The notes: generated from the sequence alone by a model not told the origin. DNA of 64,000 nucleotides from Robiginitalea sp. SC105 (GCF_014243345.1 NZ_JACLZF010000002.1:186001-250000); one strand, 5' to 3'. Positions 25,263 to 34,110 are shown, counted from the first letter of the stretch. A program made the numbers and translations.

Positions 25263-26771
25263 TTATCGGATAACTTTTTTCAGTACGCCCAGCACCCCCC
25301 GGATAAAGGTTGCACTGGTCAGCACTTTGACCACTGGGTTCATGCGGGTGGACCGGCGCCCGGACGGGGTACTTCGCCTTGCGGTGGATTTTTCCTCCCG
25401 GGCAGCTTCTGCCTCCGCCTTTTCGATTTTTTCATTCAGCATTTCATAGGCGCTTTCCCGGTCGATCACCTCGTTGTATTTGCTGCGGATACCGGAAGAT
25501 TGGATCACGTCCCGGAGTTCCGCTTCGGTGAGGATGTCCATGCGGCTCATCGGGGCCCGCATCAGGGTAGCGGCCAGGGGGGTGGGACGACCCTTTTCGT
25601 CCAGGGCCGAAACCAGTGCTTCCCCGGTTCCCAGGGAGGTGAGCACCTCCTTGGTGTCGTAGTATTCGGAGATGGGGTAATTTTCGGCTGTCAGCTTGAT
25701 CGCCTTGCGGTCCCGGGCAGTAAATGCCCGCAGGGCGTGCTGGACCTTGAGCCCCAGCTGTGCCAGCACTTCGTTGGGGACATCCGTCGGGTTCTGGGTC
25801 ACGAAATACAGGCCAATCCCCTTGGAACGGATCAGCTTGACGATACTTTCGATCTGGTCCAGCAGAGCCCGGGAGGCCTCCTTGAAAATGAGGTGGGCCT
25901 CATCGATGAACAGTACCAGTTCGGGGCGTTCACTGTCTCCCTGCTCGGGAAAAGTGCTGTAGATCTCCGCCAGCAGGCTCAGCATGAAGGTGGAAAAAAG
26001 CTTGGGCCTGTCCTGGATGTCCGTCAGGCGGATGATGTTGATATAGCCGCGGCCCCGGGGGTCTATCCGGGTCAGGTCGTCCACGTCAAAGGATTTTTCG
26101 CCGAAAAACAGGTCGGCCCCCTGCTGTTCGAGCTCGATGACCTTCCGCAGGATGGTACCGGTAGAGCTGGTGGAAATCCGCCCGTAGCTCTCCTCGAATT
26201 CCTCCTTGCCCTCGCCCGTGGCATACTGCAGCACCTTTTTGAAGTCCTTGAGGTCCAGCAGGGGTAGCTTGTTGTCGTCGCAATACTTGAAAATCACCGC
26301 CACGATGCCTTCCTGCACGGTCGAAAGGTCGAGGATACGGGAGAGGAGCACCGGCCCGAATTCGGAGACCGTGGCCCGCAATTTGACGCCTTCCTGTTCG
26401 GAGAGGGTCAGGATTTCAACGGGGAAGGAGTCAGGCTCAAAGTCGAGCCCGATCTGGGCCATCCGCTCGTCGATCTTGGGGTGGCCCGGGCTGGGTTTCG
26501 CCAGCCCGCTCAGGTCGCCTTTGAGGTCCATCAGCAGAACGGGGACGCCCTTCAGCGAGAGGTTTTCGGCGAGCACCTGCAGGGTCTTGGTTTTTCCGGT
26601 ACCCGTGGCGCCTGCAATCAGGCCGTGGCGGTTCATGGTTTTGAGCGGGATATTTACATGGGCGCCGGTCAGGGCCTCGCCGTTGAGCATGGCGGCCCCC
26701 ACGGTGATGAAGTCCCCCTTGCACTGATACCCGGTTTCGATATGTTCCCGGAAGGATTCCGCGCTGGACAT
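25263..26771 (-). CDS. HerA-like ATPase, DUF853 family
   Basis: A 502-residue cytoplasmic P-loop ATPase. Walker A is GATGTGKT at 54-61, a LLMDLKGDLSGLAKP segment follows, and Walker B lies in ELVLFIDEAHLIF. A GLYFVTQNPTDVP motif is the sensor region and AFTARDRKAIKLTAENY follows. The C-terminal ~70 residues are basic and low in complexity. The order and length match the DUF853 (YjgR-like) branch of HerA/FtsK ATPases, whose exact role is uncertain; DNA or nucleoprotein handling is the family expectation. It leads a two-gene unit with the downstream lipoprotein. No NurA nuclease is nearby. Confidence 0.92.
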   Translation of the reverse strand: MSSAESFREHIETGYQCKGDFITVGAAMLNGEALTGAHVNIPLKTMNRHGLIAGATGTGKTKTLQVLAENLSLKGVPVLLMDLKGDLSGLAKPSPGHPKIDERMAQIGLDFEPDSFPVEILTLSEQEGVKLRATVSEFGPVLLSRILDLSTVQEGIVAVIFKYCDDNKLPLLDLKDFKKVLQYATGEGKEEFEESYGRISTSSTGTILRKVIELEQQGADLFFGEKSFDVDDLTRIDPRGRGYINIIRLTDIQDRPKLFSTFMLSLLAEIYSTFPEQGDSERPELVLFIDEAHLIFKEASRALLDQIESIVKLIRSKGIGLYFVTQNPTDVPNEVLAQLGLKVQHALRAFTARDRKAIKLTAENYPISEYYDTKEVLTSLGTGEALVSALDEKGRPTPLAATLMRAPMSRMDILTEAELRDVIQSSGIRSKYNEVIDRESAYEMLNEKIEKAEAEAAREEKSTARRSTPSGRRSTRMNPVVKVLTSATFIRGVLGVLKKVIR

Positions 26772-26865
26772 AGGCTGGATTTTGGGTTAAAAATAGGGGA
26801 ATTACCCAGAATAGTAAAACAATTCCTTTCCGGCCCCGGGCCCTGTCCGGGCGTCCGGGATTCAC

Positions 26866-26873
26866 TATCTTTG
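26866..26873 (+). promoter_or_regulatory. Candidate -7 box for queE, almost touching the start codon
   Basis: TATCTTTG is an exact TAnnTTTG match that ends only 4 nt before the ATG at 26878. The transcript would start at or next to that ATG, implying a leaderless mRNA or use of the ATG at 26896. Confidence 0.55.
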
Positions 26874-26877
26874 CGGC

Positions 26878-27510
26878 ATGGAAAAAGCAGCAGTCATGCA
26901 GCAGGTAGACAAGGGGCTCATGCTTCCCCTCATGGAAGCGTTCTACACGATCCAGGGGGAGGGCTTCCACAAAGGGACCGCAGCCTACTTCATCCGGGTG
27001 GGCGGTTGCGACGTGGGGTGCCACTGGTGCGACGTGAAGGAGAGCTGGAATGCCGACCTGCATCCCCCGACACCTGTTGACAAGATCATCACGGATGCCG
27101 CGGCGGCGTCAGATACGATTGTCGTGACCGGGGGGGAACCCCTGATGTGGGATATGGACCCGCTGACCGCGGGCCTGAAGTCCCGCGGCATGAAAATCCA
27201 TATCGAAACCTCCGGGGCCTACCCGCTGACGGGTACCTGGGACTGGATCTGCCTTTCACCCAAAAAAAACAAAGCCCCGGTGGGGGACATCCACCAGCGG
27301 GCACACGAGCTCAAGGTGATTGTCTATAACCGCCACGACCTGAAGTTTGCCGAGGAGCATGCGGCGCAGGCAGGGCCGGATTGCCTGTTATACCTGCAGC
27401 CGGAATGGAGCGTAAGGGATAAGGTCACCCCGCTGATCGTCGATTACGTGATGCAGCACCCGAAATGGCGGGTGTCCCTGCAGACCCATAAGTATTTGAA
27501 TATCCCCTGA
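26878..27510 (+). CDS. queE: 7-carboxy-7-deazaguanine synthase QueE (radical SAM)
   Basis: A 210-residue radical SAM enzyme that contracts 6-carboxytetrahydropterin to 7-carboxy-7-deazaguanine in the queuosine pathway. The N-terminal PLMEAFYTIQGEGFHKG motif is diagnostic. The iron-sulfur cysteines are C44, C48 and C51 in GGCDVGCHWCDVKESW. TGGEPLMW binds SAM, and ETSGAYPL and CLSPKKNK follow in normal order. The length is typical. The ATG at 26896 (MQQVDKG) is an alternative start given the promoter box so close to 26878. No other queuosine gene is in the window. Confidence 0.95.
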   Translation: MEKAAVMQQVDKGLMLPLMEAFYTIQGEGFHKGTAAYFIRVGGCDVGCHWCDVKESWNADLHPPTPVDKIITDAAAASDTIVVTGGEPLMWDMDPLTAGLKSRGMKIHIETSGAYPLTGTWDWICLSPKKNKAPVGDIHQRAHELKVIVYNRHDLKFAEEHAAQAGPDCLLYLQPEWSVRDKVTPLIVDYVMQHPKWRVSLQTHKYLNIP

Positions 27511-27511
27511 T

Positions 27512-28318
27512 TCAATTGATTGGCCTGCCACCGGCATTCACCAGGTCCAGGATACATTCCGGGCCCAGGGATGGTACGGCCGCCAACCCCTTGGCAGTTC
27601 GGTTTTCCAGCATCTTGGCCATCCCCCCGCCAAATTCGAGTTTGGCCTGCATCAGGCAGTCGGCCTCGTTGCAGTGGTTGGGCGCCTCCGGGTCCTCATG
27701 GGGATTGACTTCGGGCGTGCCCAGGTCCACCAGGCCAAATAGGTGGCCCAGTTCATGGCCGATGGTCGCCGTTTCCACGTCGGCCACTTCAAGGAGATTC
27801 GAAAGCGAGGCGACTTCACGGATGGTGGTTGCGTGCACCACCATGGAGGTGTTGCGGTAAACGGCCCCCAGGGTGACGATGTTTTCCCCCTCCTCCATAT
27901 CCGCATCCGCGGGCGCATCGGCAAAGAAGATATACAGGCCCAGGGCGCTGCCCTCGTTGTACAGGGTCCGGTTTTCGTTTTCCAGGTTCGCGATTTCGGT
28001 CAGGCTCAGGCTTTCTTCACCGGTAGCTGGGAGCGGCAGGAATTCATAGGAAATATCGGTTTTATAGGTGCGTGCCAGCAGGAATTCCCGTATGTCGTCA
28101 AGGGTGGCTTCACGGGGCCTGAAGCCCTGGACATAGGCAATTTGTACACGCAGGGCGTCAAATTCGGTATTGGTCAGGAAATCGGTGGCACTGTCACCGG
28201 TTGCCAGCAGGTTGGCCGACCTGTCAATAGGTACCACCACGGGTGCCTCGTCTTTGGAGCACCCAAGGGATATCAGCAAAAACAACAGGGCCAGTGGGCG
28301 ATTGATCTCTTTCATCAT
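27512..28318 (-). CDS. Zinc metalloprotease-like lipoprotein (HExxHxxGxxD)
   Basis: A 268-residue lipoprotein (lipobox SLGC, Cys20). The catalytic motif is IGHELGHLFGLVDLG in the last third, a HExxHxxGxxD zincin signature with Asp as the third ligand, followed about 30 residues later by NEADCLMQAK, which could be the Met-turn. This pattern fits a metzincin. The N-terminal half has no named domain. It would be a lipid-anchored protease acting in the envelope or on the surface. It starts 35 nt downstream of the methyltransferase stop on the same strand. Its 3' end is 1 bp from the end of queE. Confidence 0.85.
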   Translation of the reverse strand: MMKEINRPLALLFLLISLGCSKDEAPVVVPIDRSANLLATGDSATDFLTNTEFDALRVQIAYVQGFRPREATLDDIREFLLARTYKTDISYEFLPLPATGEESLSLTEIANLENENRTLYNEGSALGLYIFFADAPADADMEEGENIVTLGAVYRNTSMVVHATTIREVASLSNLLEVADVETATIGHELGHLFGLVDLGTPEVNPHEDPEAPNHCNEADCLMQAKLEFGGGMAKMLENRTAKGLAAVPSLGPECILDLVNAGGRPIN

Positions 28319-28353
28319 GGTTTTTTTAAGTTAACGTTGTTTCCAACGGTTTC

Positions 28354-29061
28354 TTATCTGGCGGGGGTGAGCCGCGCCAGGTAATCGTAATGAGGCCCCC
28401 TTCGGAGCAATTCGGCCCGAAGGCCGGCAATGGATGCATATTCACCCAGGGTATCAAAGTCGGCGAAAAGCCAGGGGAAAGGTTTGCTGCGCTTTCCCCC
28501 GTATTCCCACCAATAGGTGACCTCCCCGTAATATTCCCGGTCGCCGGGCACCCAGACACCTCCGTCGGAATCTGCGTCGAACATATAGATGATATCGCTT
28601 GAATCCAGCAATATCTGCCCGTCGTATGCGAGCAACCCTTTCAGGTGCCTCAAAAACGGCGCCAGGTTTGCCCGGGTCCCGGCAAGGCCAACCCCGTTCA
28701 TTAATAACAACAGGGTCTGGAAATCCCCTACCCGGAAATCCGCAATATCGGCACAGACGGCACGGGACACCCCCCGGTCTGTGGCCACCCGGATGGCATC
28801 CGGGGAACTGTCCAGGGCTGTAACCTCCAGCCCCTTCCCCTGCAGGTAAAGGCTGTGGCTACCTGCGCCGCAACCGATATCGAGAACGCTGCCCCGGGCC
28901 AGTTCCAGGGCCCGTTGTTCCAGTTTTGGCATGTCCCGGAACCCCCTGAAAAAATAGGCGGGGGGGACGGCTTCCGATTCGCCCAGGGAGGAATGGCTCA
29001 CCAGTTCCTTCCCCGTCTCCCCCAGGCTATAATCGAGCAAGGCCTTTCCATAAACGTCCAT
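28354..29061 (-). CDS. Class I SAM-dependent methyltransferase
   Basis: A 235-residue protein with the Rossmann SAM-binding motif VLDIGCGAGSHSLYL, motif II (VTALDSSPDAI) and VCADIADF. The catalytic LLLMNGVGL segment and IYMFDADSDGG insertion are unusual and may shape substrate choice. The acceptor is unknown. I chose the ATG at 29061, giving MDVYGKALLDY, because the alternative start at 29106 would fall inside the -7 box at 29111-29104. It is probably the first gene of a two-gene unit with the metalloprotease lipoprotein. Confidence 0.9.
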   Translation of the reverse strand: MDVYGKALLDYSLGETGKELVSHSSLGESEAVPPAYFFRGFRDMPKLEQRALELARGSVLDIGCGAGSHSLYLQGKGLEVTALDSSPDAIRVATDRGVSRAVCADIADFRVGDFQTLLLLMNGVGLAGTRANLAPFLRHLKGLLAYDGQILLDSSDIIYMFDADSDGGVWVPGDREYYGEVTYWWEYGGKRSKPFPWLFADFDTLGEYASIAGLRAELLRRGPHYDYLARLTPAR

Positions 29062-29103
29062 AGGTCCTACCTTTGAGGAATCCGTAACGGGTACGGAACC
29101 CGC

Positions 29104-29111
29104 CAAATGTA
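29104..29111 (-). promoter_or_regulatory. Candidate -7 box for the methyltransferase
   Basis: The minus strand reads TACATTTG, an exact TAnnTTTG match, 42 nt before the ATG at 29061. Its position decides between two possible start codons. Confidence 0.5.
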
Positions 29112-29131
29112 CAAATTAATGAAGCGACCCC

Positions 29132-29623
29132 ATGGATGACGATCTGGAAAAACTACCCCAGCGGGCGGCGGAGAAATACGCCGAAAACCGGCGGTTCCTG
29201 TCCAAATTGAAAAAACGGCCACCCAAAGGCCTGGACCAGCTGATGCAGGAATTGCACACGGCCGAGTTTGAGCGGACCGACTGCCTGGAATGCGGGAATT
29301 GCTGCCGGACCACGGGCCCCCTCTTCACCCAGGGGGATATCGGCCGGATTGCTGCCCACCTTCGGATGAAACCCGGGGCTTTTGCCGAGCGGTACCTGCG
29401 GGTGGACGAGGACGGGGACCAGGTCCTGCAACAGGTGCCCTGCCCCTTCCTGGGAGAGGATAATTTCTGCCATATCTACGAGGTGCGGCCCAGGGCCTGC
29501 CGGGAATATCCGCATACGGACCGCCGGAAGTTCCACCAGATCGGATCCCTGACCCTGAAGAATACAGCCATTTGCCCTGCGGCATTCCGGATTGTGGAGG
29601 AAATGAAAAAGCGCCTGCCCTGA
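29132..29623 (+). CDS. YkgJ-family cysteine-cluster protein
   Basis: A 163-residue protein with the cysteine pattern CLECGNCCRTTGPLF, then CPFLGEDNFCHIYEVRP.ACREYPHT (quoted in parts), and a final ICPAAF. This matches the zinc/iron-sulfur cluster family PF03692 (YkgJ-like). The first 45 residues form a charged helix. The biochemical role is unclear; members are thought to bind a metal cluster. It starts divergently from the methyltransferase and is followed 31 nt later by the sterol-desaturase-like gene. Confidence 0.9.
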   Translation: MDDDLEKLPQRAAEKYAENRRFLSKLKKRPPKGLDQLMQELHTAEFERTDCLECGNCCRTTGPLFTQGDIGRIAAHLRMKPGAFAERYLRVDEDGDQVLQQVPCPFLGEDNFCHIYEVRPRACREYPHTDRRKFHQIGSLTLKNTAICPAAFRIVEEMKKRLP

Positions 29624-29654
29624 CGGGCACCCCGGGGATAAAGGGCCGGTTGGA

Positions 29655-30581
29655 ATGTGGAAAATCCCTTATATTTATGGGGTTAAAACATCGCTTTTGG
29701 AATCCCTGCTGAATTATTTTGAAACCATCCCGTCTTCCCACAGGAGCATCATCCTGGTCAGCGGCATTACATTTTTCTGGCTGCTGGAAGGCGCTGTCCC
29801 GTTGATGCGCTTTAACTACCGCAAATGGCGGCATGCGCTACCCAATATCTTTTTTACGCTGACCACAATTGTGGTGAACTTTTCCCTGGCCTTCCTGTTG
29901 CTCAAGGCGAGCGACTGGACCCGGGCAAACGATTTCGGGATCATCAACTGGATCCCCGGCCTACCGCTCTGGGCCTATGTGCTGCTGGGGGTGGTATTGC
30001 TCGATTTTTTCGGGGCCTGGCTGGCGCATTATGTGGAACACCAGGTCAAGCCGCTTTGGATGGTCCACCTGGTCCACCATACGGACCACGAAGTGGATAC
30101 CACCACCGCCAACCGCCACCATCCCATTGAAAGCCTGATCCGCTTTGCATTTACCCTGGTCGGGGTCCTGCTCGTGGGCACCCCCATCGGAATCGTGATG
30201 CTTTACCAGTCGCTGTCCCTGGTTTCCACCCAGTTTACCCATGCCAATATCCGACTGCCCCGGAAGGTGGACAAAGCCCTTAGCTGGGTTGTCGTTTCCC
30301 CGGACATGCACAAAGTGCACCACCATTACATCCTGCCCTATACGGATTCCAACTACGGGAATATTTTTTCGATCTGGGACCGGTTACTGGGCACCTATAG
30401 GGAACTCGACCGGGAGGCGATCATTTACGGGGTGGACACTTTCCCGGACCGCAGGGAAAACGGAAGTGTCTGGGGGTTGTTGCGCCAACCCTTCCACAAA
30501 TACCGGAAACCCACCACTACCGGGGCCGGCAGGACCGATACCCCCGGGGTTCGTACCCCGGCTGAGAACACCCCCGCTTAA
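29655..30581 (+). CDS. Sterol desaturase/fatty acid hydroxylase-family protein
   Basis: A 308-residue membrane enzyme with four or more helices and the di-iron histidine clusters HYVEH, HLVHHTDHEVD, NRHHP and HKVHHHYILPYTDSNYG. This is the pattern of the FA_hydroxylase superfamily, which hydroxylates or desaturates lipids in the membrane using O2. The real substrate is unknown; a membrane lipid or carotenoid is possible. The extreme C-terminus is proline/threonine-rich and variable. Its stop overlaps the stop of the convergent namZ gene in a shared TTAA. Confidence 0.92.
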   Translation: MWKIPYIYGVKTSLLESLLNYFETIPSSHRSIILVSGITFFWLLEGAVPLMRFNYRKWRHALPNIFFTLTTIVVNFSLAFLLLKASDWTRANDFGIINWIPGLPLWAYVLLGVVLLDFFGAWLAHYVEHQVKPLWMVHLVHHTDHEVDTTTANRHHPIESLIRFAFTLVGVLLVGTPIGIVMLYQSLSLVSTQFTHANIRLPRKVDKALSWVVVSPDMHKVHHHYILPYTDSNYGNIFSIWDRLLGTYRELDREAIIYGVDTFPDRRENGSVWGLLRQPFHKYRKPTTTGAGRTDTPGVRTPAENTPA

Positions 30582-31786
30582 GGATAGCGCAGGTACCGGG
30601 CCCGGACGGCCCGGAACGCTTCCAGCCCGGGCTTCCACGATTCCCGGATTGCTTCCGCATTCATCCCCCCTTCGATCTGCTGTTGCAAAAGGGCAGTGCC
30701 CGCGTGGCGCGTAAACCCGCTGGTGATAAAGAATTCGGAACCCGTATCCCGGAAGGTAAAGGCCTCGATCAACCAGCGGGGATCCACGGCTTTGGGCGGC
30801 TCCACCTGTCGCAGGTCCTTCCCGTGGCATCGTACGCCTTCATGCTTGGGATGGCTGGCACCCGCATTGGGCTGGGGGGTGTAGCTGAACCCGAAATGCC
30901 CGGGGTCCAGGTACGGGGCCCCGAAACACTGGAATTGCCAGTCGGTGCCCCGGCCGGCATTGGCTGTGGTCCCCTCGAACAGCCCCAGGCTCGGGTAGAG
31001 CCGGGCCGCCTGGGTGTTTGGGATATTGGGGGAGGGGGGGATCGGCAGCTCGTAGGGGATATCCCGACGGTACGATTCCAGGGGTATCACGGTCAGGTCG
31101 GCTTTTACGCCCCCTTCCAGCCAGCCTTCCCCGTTGATCATTTCGGCATATTCGCCTATGGTCATGCCGTAGGCTAGTGGGATGGGCGTCATCCCCAGGA
31201 AACCCATGTGTTCCTTTTCCATGATGGGGCCGTCCACAAAATCCGCATTCGGGTTCGGCCGGTCCAGGACCAGCACCGGTATCCCCGCTTCCGCGCAGGC
31301 TTCCATGACCAGTTGGAGGGTGGCGATGTAGGTGTAGAACCGCACCCCGAGGTCCTGGATGTCAAACACCACCATGTCCAGACCCTCGAGTTGCTCCTTC
31401 CCCGGTTTTCGGTTGGCCCCGTACAGGGAGACGATCGGTAGGCCGGTCCGGACATCCGTCCCGTCCTGTACGTGTTCCCCGGCATCGGCCTGTCCGCGGA
31501 AACCGTGTTCCGGTGCAAATACCCGTTTGAGCTGCATCCCGGAGGCGAGGAGGGAATCGGCCAGGTGGACTGGCCCGCCCCCGTCCCGGAATATCACCGA
31601 GGTCTGGTTGGCGACCAGGGCAAGCCGCTTTCCCCTCAGCAGCGGGAAATAGCTCCCGGTACGGTTGGCGCCCACCACAACGGGGGTTTCGGCCCGGGGC
31701 GTGTCCTGGGGCTGTCCGTTGGAACTTCCGCAGGCTGCGAGGCCCAGGAATAGCGCAAATAACGTATTTTTGATGGCGGCTAACAC
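30578..31786 (-). CDS. namZ: NamZ-type exo-beta-N-acetylmuramidase (DUF1343)
   Basis: A 402-residue lipoprotein (lipobox GLAAC, Cys19) of the DUF1343/NamZ family, known to release N-acetylmuramic acid from the non-reducing end of peptidoglycan fragments. Typical segments are LVANQTSV, VFAPEHGFRG, PIVSLYG, MVVFDIQDLGVRFYTY, VLDRPNPN and GRGTDWQFQCFGAPYL. It acts in the periplasm in cell-wall recycling. The start is a GTG at 31786; there is no ATG before the signal peptide. Only 9 bp separate it from the TTG start of the divergent permease, so its promoter must lie inside that gene. Confidence 0.93.
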   Translation of the reverse strand: MLAAIKNTLFALFLGLAACGSSNGQPQDTPRAETPVVVGANRTGSYFPLLRGKRLALVANQTSVIFRDGGGPVHLADSLLASGMQLKRVFAPEHGFRGQADAGEHVQDGTDVRTGLPIVSLYGANRKPGKEQLEGLDMVVFDIQDLGVRFYTYIATLQLVMEACAEAGIPVLVLDRPNPNADFVDGPIMEKEHMGFLGMTPIPLAYGMTIGEYAEMINGEGWLEGGVKADLTVIPLESYRRDIPYELPIPPSPNIPNTQAARLYPSLGLFEGTTANAGRGTDWQFQCFGAPYLDPGHFGFSYTPQPNAGASHPKHEGVRCHGKDLRQVEPPKAVDPRWLIEAFTFRDTGSEFFITSGFTRHAGTALLQQQIEGGMNAEAIRESWKPGLEAFRAVRARYLRYP

Positions 31787-31795
31787 AGGCAGGTA

Positions 31796-33037
31796 TTGAA
31801 TTTAGAGTTATACATCGCTAAGCGGCTGATCGGGAGTAAGGAGCATAAAAGTACTATTTCCGCCCCAATCATTAAAATAGCGATTGCGGCCATTGCCCTG
31901 GGCCTGCTGATGATGATCGTCGCCCTGGCCACGGGGGTGGGGCTCAAACACAAGATCCGCGAGAAGGTCTCCGCCTTTAACGGCCACATCCAGATATACA
32001 ATTACGACAACAACGCGTCCCAGGTATCGGTCGTACCCATCTCCCGGGATCAGGAATTCTACCCGGACTTCAACCTGACGGACGGGGTGCGGCACATCCA
32101 GGCGGTCGCCACCAAGGCCGGGATTATCCGCACGGAGGATACCTTTGAGGGGATCATCGCCAAGGGGGTGGGCCCGGACTACGACTGGACCGCTTTCCGG
32201 GAATTCCTGGTGGCAGGCGAGCTGCCGGATTATACGGGGGAACTGGGCGAGGATGTGCTGGTCTCGCGCCTGCTGGCCAATCGGCTGGGCCTGGAGGTTG
32301 GCAGCGAATTCAACAGCCTTTTCCTCAAGGACGAAGACCCTTCACGGGTCCCCAACCGGCGGCGGTTCCGGGTAGCTGGGATCTTTGACAGCGGCTTTGA
32401 GGAATTCGACGCCACCTATGTCATTGCGGACATCCGCCACATCCAGCGGATGTACGGGTGGGAGGCGGACCAGATTGGCAACTTCGAGATCTTCCTGGAC
32501 AACTTCGACGACATCCGGGAGAAGAGTGCGGAGATCTACGGCAAGACGCTCTCCAACCTGGATACCCAGACCATCATCAACAAGTACTACCAGATCTTTG
32601 AGTGGATCGGCCTGTTCGATTTCAACATTGCCCTGATCATCGGCATCATGATCCTGGTGGGCGGGATCAACATGATCACCGCCCTGCTCGTACTGATCCT
32701 GGAGCGCACCCCGATGATCGGCATCCTCAAGGCACTCGGGGCCCGCAACTGGAGCATCCGCAAGGTATTCCTCTACAACGCGGCCTACCTGATCGGTATC
32801 GGCTTGCTGTGGGGGAACGGGCTGGGCCTTGCCCTGCTGGCCATCCAGGACCGCTACCGGATCTTTAAATTCCCCAACCCGGAGGAATACTATATCGAAT
32901 ACATCCCGGTGTACATGGATGTGCCCACCCTGCTGCTGCTGAACCTCGGGGTATTGCTCCTCTGCCTGCTCATGCTGCTCCTGCCTTCCTATATCATTTC
33001 GCGCATCAGCCCGGTGCGGGCCATACAGTTCGATTAG
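31796..33037 (+). CDS. FtsX/LolC-E-like ABC transporter permease
   Basis: A 413-residue inner-membrane protein with the MacB/FtsX layout: a first helix at about 22-45 (APIIKIAIAAIALGLLMMI), a large periplasmic domain at about 50-265, then three helices near 275-300, 320-345 and 375-405, and a final ISRISPVRAIQFD. This is the LolC/LolE-type arrangement for lipoprotein release from the inner membrane. The start is TTG at 31796 with AGG just upstream. The ATPase (LolD-like) is not adjacent. It is divergent from namZ with starts 9 bp apart, and precedes a PLP enzyme. Confidence 0.9.
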   Translation: MNLELYIAKRLIGSKEHKSTISAPIIKIAIAAIALGLLMMIVALATGVGLKHKIREKVSAFNGHIQIYNYDNNASQVSVVPISRDQEFYPDFNLTDGVRHIQAVATKAGIIRTEDTFEGIIAKGVGPDYDWTAFREFLVAGELPDYTGELGEDVLVSRLLANRLGLEVGSEFNSLFLKDEDPSRVPNRRRFRVAGIFDSGFEEFDATYVIADIRHIQRMYGWEADQIGNFEIFLDNFDDIREKSAEIYGKTLSNLDTQTIINKYYQIFEWIGLFDFNIALIIGIMILVGGINMITALLVLILERTPMIGILKALGARNWSIRKVFLYNAAYLIGIGLLWGNGLGLALLAIQDRYRIFKFPNPEEYYIEYIPVYMDVPTLLLLNLGVLLLCLLMLLLPSYIISRISPVRAIQFD

Positions 33038-33083
33038 GCCCAACTGCTGCCTCCCGGCGCAAGGCTATTCGATCCTGGCTTGT

Positions 33084-33091
33084 TATCTTTG
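33084..33091 (+). promoter_or_regulatory. Candidate -7 box for the PLP enzyme, almost touching the start codon
   Basis: TATCTTTG is an exact TAnnTTTG match ending 5 nt before the ATG at 33097, the same geometry as at queE. The transcript is predicted to be leaderless. Confidence 0.55.
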
Positions 33092-33096
33092 CTGGA

Positions 33097-34104
33097 ATGG
33101 AATATGCAGAGAACATCCTGGGTACCATCGGGAATACGCCGCTGGTCAGAATCAACCGGATCACACGGGAGCTGCCCTGCCTGGTGCTGGCCAAATACGA
33201 AACGTTCAACCCCGGCAACTCCGTCAAGGACCGTATGGCCGTCCGGATGGTGGAAGCCGCGGAGGCCGCCGGGCTGCTCAAACCCGGGGGGACCATCGTG
33301 GAAGGGACTTCCGGCAACACGGGCATGGGGCTGGCCCTGGCCGCCATCGTGAGGGGCTACCGCATGATCTGCGTGATCAGCGACAAGCAATCCAGGGAAA
33401 AGGTAGACATCCTCAAAGCGGTGGGGTGCGAAGTGCACGTCTGCCCGAACGATGTGGCCCCGGAAGACCCCCGGAGCTATTATTCCACCGCCCGCCGGCT
33501 CGCGGGGGAAATCCCCGGGGCCTGGTATGTCAACCAGTACGACAACCCGGCGAATACCCTGGCGCACTACGAGAGTACCGGGCCGGAGATCTGGGCGCAG
33601 ACCGACGGCCGGGTCACCCACTTTGTGGTGGGCGTGGGTACCGGGGGCACCATTTCCGGCGTGGGCCGCTACCTGAAGGAGCAGAACCCCCGGGTGAAGG
33701 TGTGGGGGGTGGACACCTACGGTTCCGTGTTCAAAAAGTACCACGAAACCGGGATTTTTGACCCGGAAGAAATTTATCCCTACATCACCGAAGGCATCGG
33801 GGAGGATATCCTGCCCGACAATGTGGACTTTGAGATCATAGACGGCTTTACCAAGGTGACCGACCGGGACGCTGCCCTGTATACGCGACGCCTGGCCCGG
33901 GAGGAAGGGATGTTCCTTGGAAATTCTGCCGGGGCAGCCATCAAAGGGGTCCTGCAACTCGCCCCCCATTTTGGGCCGGACGATGTGGTGGTGGTCCTGT
34001 TCCACGACCACGGCAGCCGGTACGTCAACAAAATATACAATGATCAGTGGATGCAGGAGCAGGGCTTCCTGGATCCCCAACCCGACTCCAAAACCTCAGA
34101 ATAG
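33097..34104 (+). CDS. Cystathionine beta-synthase-like/cysteine synthase-family PLP enzyme
   Basis: A 335-residue fold-type II PLP enzyme. The Schiff-base lysine is in NPGNSVKDRM (Lys44), the phosphate and substrate loop is EGTSGNTGMGLA, and the glycine-rich phosphate cup is GVGTGGTISGVGRYL. The long C-terminal HDHGSRYVNKIYNDQWMQEQGFL segment (quoted in parts: GSRYVNKIYNDQWMQ) resembles cystathionine beta-synthase more than CysK. The C-terminal CBS regulatory domain of the longer family members is absent. It would condense serine or O-acetylserine with homocysteine or sulfide. The gene is followed after 6 nt by an M20 peptidase and then an epimerase, suggesting one transcript. Confidence 0.9.
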   Translation: MEYAENILGTIGNTPLVRINRITRELPCLVLAKYETFNPGNSVKDRMAVRMVEAAEAAGLLKPGGTIVEGTSGNTGMGLALAAIVRGYRMICVISDKQSREKVDILKAVGCEVHVCPNDVAPEDPRSYYSTARRLAGEIPGAWYVNQYDNPANTLAHYESTGPEIWAQTDGRVTHFVVGVGTGGTISGVGRYLKEQNPRVKVWGVDTYGSVFKKYHETGIFDPEEIYPYITEGIGEDILPDNVDFEIIDGFTKVTDRDAALYTRRLAREEGMFLGNSAGAAIKGVLQLAPHFGPDDVVVVLFHDHGSRYVNKIYNDQWMQEQGFLDPQPDSKTSE

Positions 34105-34110
34105 AACGAT

